Origin: Marisimplicoccus sp965655775
Lineage (GTDB): Bacteria; Bacteroidota; Bacteroidia; Flavobacteriales; Flavobacteriaceae
Assembly: GCA_965655775.1 (NCBI GenBank)
Contig: CBFHHV010000008.1
Span: forward strand, 1 to 53,853
Length of the DNA stretch: 53,853 nt
Direction: 5' to 3'
Shown here in pieces: positions 1 through 6,583 of the stretch. The notes below the pieces were generated by a model, which ran no database searches, had not been told where the DNA came from, and saw only the letters and a list, made by a program, of their open reading frames with translations. A program made the translations under genes and the position numbers. Numbering within the stretch: position 1 is the first letter of the stretch; every line of letters begins with the position of its first letter.

Positions 1-3
1 TTG

Positions 4-77
4 CTCCCCCTCTTGGACTCGAACCAAGGACCCTCTGATTAACAGTCAGATGCTCTAACCAACTGAGCTAAGGAGGA
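4..77 (-). tRNA. tRNA-Asn (anticodon GTT)
   Basis: Read on the minus strand this folds as a full cloverleaf. The seven-base acceptor stem TCCTCCT pairs with AGGGGGA, with one T-G pair. The D arm GCTCAGTTGGTTAGAGC, the anticodon stem TCTGA/TCAGA with loop CTGTTAA, and the T arm with GGTTCGAACC are all present. The anticodon GTT lies at 41-43. The discriminator base is G, and CCA is not encoded (CAA follows), so CCA must be added after transcription. Confidence 0.96.
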
Positions 78-130
78 ATATAGTCGGCAAATATAATTTT
101 TTTTTTACATTTATTTTAATCTATATTACT

Positions 131-138
131 TATATTTG
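131..138 (+). promoter_or_regulatory. Bacteroidota -7 promoter box, TATATTTG
   Basis: TATATTTG matches the TAnnTTTG -7 element of the Bacteroidota primary sigma factor. It ends only five bases before the ATG at 144, so a transcript from it would begin at or beside the start codon (leaderless or nearly so). No clear TTG -33 box is seen at the usual distance, so the call rests on the -7 match alone. Confidence 0.45.
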
Positions 139-143
139 AATTT

Positions 144-446
144 ATGAGATCATTATTAAGTTACTTCTTTTTAATTACTCTTTTATTTCCAAGCATAGTA
201 GAGTCTGTTCATGCAATTCATGACTCTCATGATACATGCGATGATATATCTATTCACTTTCATAAAGAAAATCAAAGTTGTGATTTAGCTCTATACTTTT
301 CTGTTGATATTGATAACAATTCAAATGATTTTTATCTAGCCCAAGACTTTAATTATTTATTAAAAGAAAGTAATTCAAATTCTCAAAATTTATTTTCAAA
401 TAGCTCTTCAAGCGATATTAAATATCGTGGCCCCCCTATTACATAG
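144..446 (+). CDS. small exported His/Cys-rich protein ending in RGPP
   Basis: The 100-residue product has a hydrophobic signal peptide (about residues 1-24). A cluster of possible metal ligands follows: H23, H26, H29, C32, H38, H40 and C46. The middle is acidic and Asn/Ser-rich, and the last seven residues are YRGPPIT. Small proteins with N-terminal His/Cys residues and a C-terminal R(A/G)PP motif are known upstream of TonB receptors in Bacteroidota, and the DUF2946 family of Proteobacteria has a similar tail. I did not identify a named family with certainty. The gene lies 197 bases upstream of a co-directional TonB receptor, which supports a joint role in copper or zinc handling at the envelope. 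That role is inference. The start codon follows a TATATTTG box by five bases. Confidence 0.7.
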   Translation: MRSLLSYFFLITLLFPSIVESVHAIHDSHDTCDDISIHFHKENQSCDLALYFSVDIDNNSNDFYLAQDFNYLLKESNSNSQNLFSNSSSSDIKYRGPPIT

Positions 447-527
447 AGTGCGATAACCAAATATATCTTGTCACTGACAATTTATAGGTTATTAATTCAA
501 AAACAATTATTTAGTTGTTCAACTATT

Positions 528-589
528 AGTTATTTAAAATAACTGATAATTATTAAAACAAAATATTAAACAGGTATAGTGATATACCT
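528..589. promoter_or_regulatory. inverted repeats upstream of the first TonB receptor
   Basis: Two dyads lie in the 197-base gap before the receptor. One is a near-palindrome at 528-544 (AGTTATTTAAAATAACT). The other is a 7-bp inverted repeat at 572-578/583-589, AGGTATA and TATACCT separated by four bases. A weaker pair, TAAACA/TGTTTA, sits at 605-610/617-622. They could be operators for a metal-responsive regulator, but AT-rich DNA yields such dyads easily and no regulator can be named. Confidence 0.3.
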
Positions 590-643
590 TAAACATTTTC
601 ATTATAAACATTAAACTGTTTAGATGAATTTAAAAAAATTAAA

Positions 644-2563
644 ATGAATATAAAATATAAATTAAGCATGGTATTAATCATGCTCCTACTAACAAAACCA
701 GTTTTGTCTCAGATTACAGATCCCTTTGAATTAGATGAAATTATTTTATCACTGCCTTTCAATCAAGATCGTGGAAAGTCAGTAATCAAAGTAAATAAAA
801 TCAACTTAAACATTATTAACCCAATATTAAAATCATATATAGGTAAATCTTTATCTAAACTTCCTGGAATTAGTTTAATTACCACAGGGCCAGGTATTGC
901 AAAACCTTCTATAAGAGGGCTAAGTGCAAGTAGAGTAATAATTTATTCTCAAGGTGTAAGTTTAGAGAATTATCAATGGGGAGATGAGCATGGAGTAGGT
1001 ATATCAACTTCTGGAATAAGTTCTGTTGAGTTAATCAAAGGTCCAGCATATGTACTCTATGGAAGTGATGCTATGGGTGGAGTACTTTATACAGAGCCAG
1101 AAAGATACTCTAGAGATTTCTCTGTTGATTATATGGGGATTTATAATTCTAATTACAGCGGTATAACCAATAATATTGGAGTGAAGGGAAGTTCTGGTAA
1201 TTTCTCATATATACTAAGAGGTAATATGATTGATAATCAAAATTTTTCAACTCCACAAGGTGAAGTTGAGAACACTTGGTTTAATGAAAACGACATTCAA
1301 ACTGGTTTAAAGTATCAATCTGAAAACTTTTTTTCTGATCTTAGAATATCAAAGAATACTATAGAGCTTGGTATTCCCGATCCAGAAATTGAGCAAGGTC
1401 AAAAAGGCAGTTATCAAGAGTTATCTCATACAATGTTAACTTGGAAAAATAGTATTGATCTTGGAAACAATCATGAACTAGAAGCAACTTATGGTAGACA
1501 ATTTAATGAGAGAAAAGAGTTTTCAGGTCTTGGAGGTAATACTGCAGAACTTGATATGGAATTAACAACAAATACAATTGATGCTAATTTAACCATGCCA
1601 CAGTCAGATAATTTTAATATGATATTAGGAACCAACATACTTTCACAAGAAAATAAAAACTTCGGCCTTGAACAATTAATTCCTGATGCTGATATGAATG
1701 ACTTTGGAGTTTATGGATTGGCTCAAATCTCTTTGGAAAATGGTTCAGCATTAATTGGTATGAGATATGATTCAAGATCAATAATATCTGAAAGGGGTTC
1801 TGCTGATTTTTCAAATTTTAATGGATCAATTGGATTGAAGAAAGACTATAATAACTCTTCAATTAGATTAAACGTTGGATCTGGATACAGAGCACCAAAC
1901 CTTATTGAATTATTTGCCGATGGAATTCATGAAGGAACTTTTAGATATGAAAAAGGAAATCCTAATCTTGAGGCTGAGACAAGTTTTCAAAGTGAGATTT
2001 CACTAGACATGATGAATGAAGATTCATCTCTAGCTTTCGATGTATTCTATAACGATATATCTAATTATATATATATCGCACCTTCTAATGAGCAAGTAGA
2101 TGGATATAAGTTATACAATTTTTTGCAGCAAAATGCAACTTTATGGGGTTCAGAGATTATTTACTCAAAACAAACTGCTATTGAATGGTTATCTTTTAAC
2201 ACCTCTTTTGAATATATCAATGGAAAATCTGCCGATGGTATCCCTTTACCTTTTATTGCTCCTTTAACCTTTAAGCAGGTCTTTGACTTAGACTTATCAG
2301 ATAATTACTCCTTAGAAATTGACTTTGTGGCTAAGGCTGAACAAACTAGAATTTCTCAGTTTGAAGAAGAAACTGATGGTTATTCACTTTTAAATCTTTC
2401 TGGAAATTGGATGACTTCACTTTTAGGAAATGATTTAAATATTTTTTGGAGTATAGATAATGTATTTGATAAAGAATACTTTGATCACTTATCTAGACTA
2501 AAAGAAGCTGGAATCCATGAGATGGGAAGAAATACTTCTATAGGATTGAAATATAATTTCTAA
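644..2563 (+). CDS. TonB-dependent outer-membrane receptor, possibly for zinc or copper
   Basis: The 639-residue product begins with a signal peptide (about 1-22, ending at VLSQ) and lacks the carboxypeptidase-like N-terminal domain of SusC-type receptors. The plug domain is clear at roughly residues 60-160, with LSKLPGISLI, IRGLSASRVIIYSQG and the typical VELIKGPAYVLYGSDAMGGV. The rest is strand-rich barrel, closing with an aromatic last residue (LKYNF). The plug segment QWGDEHG and the compact size resemble ZnuD-like and other metal receptors, so the ligand may be a metal or metal complex. That is inference, supported by the His/Cys-rich partner upstream. A strong terminator lies just downstream, so the pair probably forms its own transcription unit. 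Confidence 0.88.
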   Translation: MNIKYKLSMVLIMLLLTKPVLSQITDPFELDEIILSLPFNQDRGKSVIKVNKINLNIINPILKSYIGKSLSKLPGISLITTGPGIAKPSIRGLSASRVIIYSQGVSLENYQWGDEHGVGISTSGISSVELIKGPAYVLYGSDAMGGVLYTEPERYSRDFSVDYMGIYNSNYSGITNNIGVKGSSGNFSYILRGNMIDNQNFSTPQGEVENTWFNENDIQTGLKYQSENFFSDLRISKNTIELGIPDPEIEQGQKGSYQELSHTMLTWKNSIDLGNNHELEATYGRQFNERKEFSGLGGNTAELDMELTTNTIDANLTMPQSDNFNMILGTNILSQENKNFGLEQLIPDADMNDFGVYGLAQISLENGSALIGMRYDSRSIISERGSADFSNFNGSIGLKKDYNNSSIRLNVGSGYRAPNLIELFADGIHEGTFRYEKGNPNLEAETSFQSEISLDMMNEDSSLAFDVFYNDISNYIYIAPSNEQVDGYKLYNFLQQNATLWGSEIIYSKQTAIEWLSFNTSFEYINGKSADGIPLPFIAPLTFKQVFDLDLSDNYSLEIDFVAKAEQTRISQFEEETDGYSLLNLSGNWMTSLLGNDLNIFWSIDNVFDKEYFDHLSRLKEAGIHEMGRNTSIGLKYNF

Positions 2564-2590
2564 AATATCCTAAATCAATTAAATCTGAAG

Positions 2591-2618
2591 AAGGCTAGGT
2601 TTTTAATCTAGCCTTTTT
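2591..2618 (+). terminator. intrinsic terminator after the TonB receptor
   Basis: An 8-bp perfect stem, AAGGCTAG (2591-2598) with CTAGCCTT (2608-2615), encloses a nine-base loop and runs into a T tract. It is more GC-rich than its surroundings. The T tract touches the stop codon of the convergent rseP gene. An A run on the left side suggests it may also stop minus-strand transcription. Confidence 0.8.
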
Positions 2619-3940
2619 TAGTTAGCAAAAGCCCTAACTATATCATTTCCATTAGCGTAAAGAACAATGGCAATTAAAATAAAGAATCCAATCATAGTTG
2701 AGACTTCCATAAATCTATCGCTAGGCTTTCTTCCTGAGACCATTTCATATAAAAGAAACATTACATGCCCACCATCTAAAGCAGGAATTGGCAATACATT
2801 CATAAAAGCTAGAATAATAGATATAAGAGCAGTTGATAACCAAAAACCTTTCCAATCCCACTTTGCAGGGAAGATATTACCAATTGTTCCAAAACCACCA
2901 AGTTGTGATGCTCCTTTTTTTGTGAAAACAAAAGAAAATCCAGCAACATACTCATATAGGGTCCAATATCCGTAATTAAATCCTTGAACAATACTCTCAG
3001 ATATACCAAGTTTTTTATTTATAGTTTTAATTCCATTTCTTCTCAAAACTCCAATTGTTCCGTCATCATTTCTATCAATATTTATTTTATAAATAGCGCT
3101 TCCTCTTTCAACTTCAACATCTATAATATCATCAGGATTATTATCTATCCAATTTGAGAAATCTCCCCAGTCATAAATGCTTTCTCCGTTTATTGACACA
3201 ATTATATCTCCAGATTGCATCCCAGAATACAGAGCAGGAGAGTCATTGTAAACAGAATCTATAGTAGCACTAAATAAAGGAGTAAAACTACTTAACTGTC
3301 CACTTTGGAATATATCATTACCAATATTTTCTGGGATTATAATCTCAGAAATAGTACCATCTAGTTTCTCAACTTTTACTTTATCAACTGGTCTTAAAAG
3401 TAACATCCTGTTAATATCTAAAACGAAGTCTAACTCCTCACCATCTACATCAATTATTTTATCACCTTTATCAAAACCTATTTCTTGAATGAAAGCAGAA
3501 GGCTCTAAACCAAGAGGTATGTTTTCTTGTGGAAGGGTCTCTTTACCCCAAACAAATAGGACCATCATGTAAATAAAGAATCCAAGAAGTAAATTAACAG
3601 TTACCCCACCAAGCATAATAATAAGCCTTTGCCATGCAGGCTTTGATCTAAACTCCCATGATTGGGGTGGTTTTTGCATTTGCTCTTTATCAAAACTTTC
3701 GTCAATCATACCTGAAATCTTTACATAACCACCAAGTGGTAGCCAACCAATTCCATATACTGTATCACCAATTTTCTTTTTAAATAAAGAATATTTTACA
3801 TCGAAGAATAGATAGAATTTCTCAACTCTACATCCAAAAATTCTTGCTGGTATAAAGTGGCCAAGCTCATGTAATGCAATCAAAATGGATAATGATAACA
3901 ACAATTGACCTGCTTTGATAAAAAATTCTGGTGAAAACAT
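2618..3940 (-). CDS. rseP: RseP-type intramembrane zinc metalloprotease
   Basis: Site-2 protease of family M50B, 440 residues. The zinc-binding HELGH motif is at residues 24-28 in the first membrane segment, and the third metal ligand lies in PIPALDGGHV near residue 390 in a later membrane helix. Between them is a periplasmic region with a clear PDZ domain (SPALYSGMQSGDIIVSINGE) and a more degenerate one before it. The family cleaves membrane-anchored anti-sigma factors, and also signal-peptide remnants, in the inner membrane. No anti-sigma factor or sigma gene is adjacent, so the substrate is unknown. The gene is monocistronic and convergent with the TonB receptor. A TAAATTTG promoter box lies 17 bases upstream. 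Confidence 0.95.
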   Translation of the reverse strand: MFSPEFFIKAGQLLLSLSILIALHELGHFIPARIFGCRVEKFYLFFDVKYSLFKKKIGDTVYGIGWLPLGGYVKISGMIDESFDKEQMQKPPQSWEFRSKPAWQRLIIMLGGVTVNLLLGFFIYMMVLFVWGKETLPQENIPLGLEPSAFIQEIGFDKGDKIIDVDGEELDFVLDINRMLLLRPVDKVKVEKLDGTISEIIIPENIGNDIFQSGQLSSFTPLFSATIDSVYNDSPALYSGMQSGDIIVSINGESIYDWGDFSNWIDNNPDDIIDVEVERGSAIYKINIDRNDDGTIGVLRRNGIKTINKKLGISESIVQGFNYGYWTLYEYVAGFSFVFTKKGASQLGGFGTIGNIFPAKWDWKGFWLSTALISIILAFMNVLPIPALDGGHVMFLLYEMVSGRKPSDRFMEVSTMIGFFILIAIVLYANGNDIVRAFAN

Positions 3941-3957
3941 ATTTTAATTTTGAACTG

Positions 3958-3965
3958 CAAATTTA
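3958..3965 (-). promoter_or_regulatory. -7 promoter box TAAATTTG for rseP
   Basis: On the minus strand TAAATTTG fits TAnnTTTG and lies 17 bases before the rseP ATG. The same ten bases TTAAATTTGC recur upstream of hemA (33195-33204 region). No convincing -33 TTG was found. Confidence 0.45.
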
Positions 3966-4015
3966 ATATTTTTTTAATTCCTTGGATTATCTTTGTTATC
4001 CTAAATAAAAAAAAT

Positions 4016-4681
4016 ATGTTAAAAAAGTATGGTCTTTTTGCTTCTATAATGCTTATAATATCATTGTCGGCCGTTTTTATGTTTTACAGTGTATTAACTC
4101 CTGAAAAAAAATTACCTATATATCAACCTAACATGGTTAAGTTCCAATTAGTTGATAGTACTATCCAGCATATTAAAAGGTTCCATAAAATTGATGACTT
4201 CTCATTAGTAAATCAGAATAATGAGATTATTACCAATGAAACTTATGACGGTAAAATATATATAGCAGACTTCTTTTTCACAACATGCCCTGGTATTTGC
4301 CCAATCATGAAAGAGAATATGATTACACTACAAAATGAGTTCATTAATGATGATAATGTTTTGCTTATATCTCATACTGTCACACCAGAGATAGATTCAG
4401 TTTCTGTCTTAAAAAAATATTCTCAAGAAAAAGGAGTAATAGACTCTAAATGGAATATGGTTACAGGAGACAAAAAACAGATTTATAATTTAGCTAGAAA
4501 GTCTTATCTAGTAGCAGAAGATATTGAAAGCCCTATTCAATATGATATGATTCATACTGAAAATTTTGTATTAGTTGATTCTAAAAGAAGAATCAGAGGT
4601 TTTTATGATGGTACGGATAATGATGTAATGGATAACTTAATAAGTGACATAAAGATTTTAAAAAAAGAAGAATTTGAATAA
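4016..4681 (+). CDS. SCO1/SenC-family copper chaperone
   Basis: The 221-residue product has an N-terminal membrane anchor (about residues 5-25) and a periplasmic thioredoxin-like domain. The copper-binding motif CPGICP gives C91 and C95, and the third ligand is H180 (MIHTENFVLVD). SCO proteins deliver copper to, or reduce, the CuA site of cytochrome c oxidase. The ATG at 4016 is preferred over a TTG at 3950, because the extra 22 residues would add an unusual second hydrophobic stretch and overlap the rseP promoter. The next gene starts two bases after the stop and encodes a P19-like metal protein, so the two are almost certainly co-transcribed. No oxidase gene is in view, so a role in copper supply to the neighbour is possible. 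Confidence 0.92.
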   Translation: MLKKYGLFASIMLIISLSAVFMFYSVLTPEKKLPIYQPNMVKFQLVDSTIQHIKRFHKIDDFSLVNQNNEIITNETYDGKIYIADFFFTTCPGICPIMKENMITLQNEFINDDNVLLISHTVTPEIDSVSVLKKYSQEKGVIDSKWNMVTGDKKQIYNLARKSYLVAEDIESPIQYDMIHTENFVLVDSKRRIRGFYDGTDNDVMDNLISDIKILKKEEFE

Positions 4682-4683
4682 TT

Positions 4684-5229
4684 ATGAAAAACTATATTTT
4701 AACTACAATATTATCCATTGCAATATCAAACACATTAATTTCTCAAGAGTTAATAATAGGTGAAGAAAGAGTAAACCCAGGAATCGTATTTATTTTTGAG
4801 GGAGCAATCAAGGACATAGTCTATCCTGAAAATTATAATCTTGCAGAGGAACTTACTGATATCCATATAGAGGCAAGGGTAAACTGGGACACCCAGAATA
4901 TCCCAAAAGGGACACCTGCTGGTGGTTTTATTCCATACCTTAAAATCAATGCGGTTGTAACCAATCAGAGAACTGACCTCAAAACATATGTTGATCTAAT
5001 TCCACATATTAATTTGGTAGATAATTTTCATTATGCAAGAAACATATCTCTTCCTGGAAATATTGATGATAAGTATGAAGTTGAATTTTTTATAAATAAT
5101 CCTAGCAAATTTGACTTATCCTTTCATAAGGATTGGATAGATGATTACTCTGAGTCACTCATCGAGGATAAGCTCTTCAAATATTTAGATATAAGCTTTA
5201 GTGAAATTGCTAAACTATCTAGAAGATAG
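4684..5229 (+). CDS. P19/Tp34-like periplasmic iron/copper-binding protein
   Basis: The 181-residue product has a signal peptide (1-20). The core, DIHIEA (59-64), GGFIPYLKINAVVTN, LIPH (105-108), NFHYARNISLPG and SFHKDW, follows the family of Campylobacter P19 and Treponema Tp34 (Fe2+ transport protein family). These are beta-sandwich proteins that bind copper and take part in ferrous iron uptake. Candidate ligands are H61, E63, H108, H116 and H148. From memory of P19, copper is held by three His, a Met and a Glu. Here the Met position appears to be H108, with one extra residue before H116. It follows the SCO1 gene by two bases. No FTR1 permease is adjacent, although P19 genes often neighbour one. 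The family call comes from the motif order only. Confidence 0.72.
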   Translation: MKNYILTTILSIAISNTLISQELIIGEERVNPGIVFIFEGAIKDIVYPENYNLAEELTDIHIEARVNWDTQNIPKGTPAGGFIPYLKINAVVTNQRTDLKTYVDLIPHINLVDNFHYARNISLPGNIDDKYEVEFFINNPSKFDLSFHKDWIDDYSESLIEDKLFKYLDISFSEIAKLSRR

Positions 5230-6519
5230 TTAACTCATTAATTCTTCAATATGGTCTGGCTCAATTGGTATATCCTTCATTAGGTTTATAGGCTCACCCT
5301 TAATTTGAATTACTACATCATCTTCAAGTCTTACTCCAAAACCTTCTTCTGGAATATATATTCCAGGCTCAACAGTAAATACCATATTCTCTTGGAATGG
5401 ATCTTCAAGAAGTCCATAATCATGAGTGTCTAGTCCAAGATGATGTGAAGTGCCATGCATAAAATATTTTTTGTAAGCAGGGTTCTTCTTAGTCTGATTT
5501 TTTATATCATTTTTATCAATGAGTCCAACATCAAGTAACTCCTTAGTCATAATTTCTCCTACTTGCTCATGAAATAACTTCCAATTGTTGCCGACAGTTA
5601 ACAATTTAGTTGCTTCATTTTTAACTCTTAAAACAGCATTGTATATTTCCTTTTGTCTTTTTGAGAACTTTCCTGATACAGGAACAGTTCGGGTCATATC
5701 ACTAGAATAATTTCCATATTCTGCTCCAACATCCATTAAAATTAATTCCCCGCTTTTACATTGCTTGTTATTTTTTATATAGTGAAGTACATTATTGTCA
5801 TTACCACTAGCAATGATTGGAGAATATGCAAAACCTTTCGATGAGTTATTAATAAATTCATGAATAAATTCTGCTTCAATTTCATATTCCCAAATATTTG
5901 GTTTGATAAATTTTAAAACTCTATTAAACCCCTTCCTTGTTATTTCACATGCTCTTTTTATTTGATCAATTTCATGTGGGTGCTTTATTGATCTCTGTCT
6001 TTGAAGTATAGGATTACTTTTTGCAACATTGTGAGCAGGGTGTTTTTTTAGAAGCCATGAAATAAATCTATCCTCTCTGGTCTCAACAGGAGAATTTGCT
6101 CTATAATGCTCATTTTTATTTATGTAAAAGGTATCAACTTTTGTTGCAATTGAACTAAGGACAGCCTTAAAGTCTTCTATATAATATATGTTGTCAATAC
6201 CAGACAGTTCATTTGCTTGTTTTTTACTTAATTTCTCACCTTCCCAAACTTTAGTATGATTGTCAGATTTTCTTATAAAAAGTATTTCTCTTGTTTTATC
6301 ATCTTTTGATGGAGGATATAGTAATAAAATTGTTTCTTCTTGATCAATACCAGAGAGATGAAAAATATCTCTATGTTGTTCAAAAGGTAGCTCAGAGTCC
6401 GCACTTACTGGATATATATCATTAGAGTTGAAGACAGCTAAAGAGTTACCCTTCATTTCATCCATGAAATTACTTCTGTTTCTTTTATATACTGAATTAT
6501 TAAGTGGAATATATCTCAT
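5230..6519 (-). CDS. pepP: Xaa-Pro aminopeptidase (M24B)
   Basis: Creatinase-fold metallopeptidase of 429 residues that removes N-terminal residues ahead of proline, in the cytoplasm. The N-terminal domain (about 1-170) is the aminopeptidase P type, and the C-terminal pita-bread domain carries the dimetal ligands D263, D274, H359, E384 (VEPG) and E399 (RLEDD). Length and motifs fit the family. There is no signal peptide. It converges with the P19-like gene with no spacer, and is divergent from the BNR protein gene with a 64-base gap that must hold both promoters. No clear TAnnTTTG box is visible there. Confidence 0.93.
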   Translation of the reverse strand: MRYIPLNNSVYKRNRSNFMDEMKGNSLAVFNSNDIYPVSADSELPFEQHRDIFHLSGIDQEETILLLYPPSKDDKTREILFIRKSDNHTKVWEGEKLSKKQANELSGIDNIYYIEDFKAVLSSIATKVDTFYINKNEHYRANSPVETREDRFISWLLKKHPAHNVAKSNPILQRQRSIKHPHEIDQIKRACEITRKGFNRVLKFIKPNIWEYEIEAEFIHEFINNSSKGFAYSPIIASGNDNNVLHYIKNNKQCKSGELILMDVGAEYGNYSSDMTRTVPVSGKFSKRQKEIYNAVLRVKNEATKLLTVGNNWKLFHEQVGEIMTKELLDVGLIDKNDIKNQTKKNPAYKKYFMHGTSHHLGLDTHDYGLLEDPFQENMVFTVEPGIYIPEEGFGVRLEDDVVIQIKGEPINLMKDIPIEPDHIEELMS

Positions 6520-6583
6520 TTAGTCTTTATCAATAACCCTTTTTTAAGATAATGTTTTTAAATTAAATGTAAAATTAAATAAT

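Noticed and set aside
572..589. A Zur or Cu-responsive operator before the first TonB receptor
   Set aside because: The 7-bp inverted repeat matches no operator I know well enough to name, and it is single-copy in the window.
3950..4015. An upstream TTG start for the SCO1 gene, adding 22 residues
   Set aside because: The extension adds a second hydrophobic stretch, overlaps the rseP promoter region and starts at TTG, whereas the ATG at 4016 gives a normal anchor and family-typical length.
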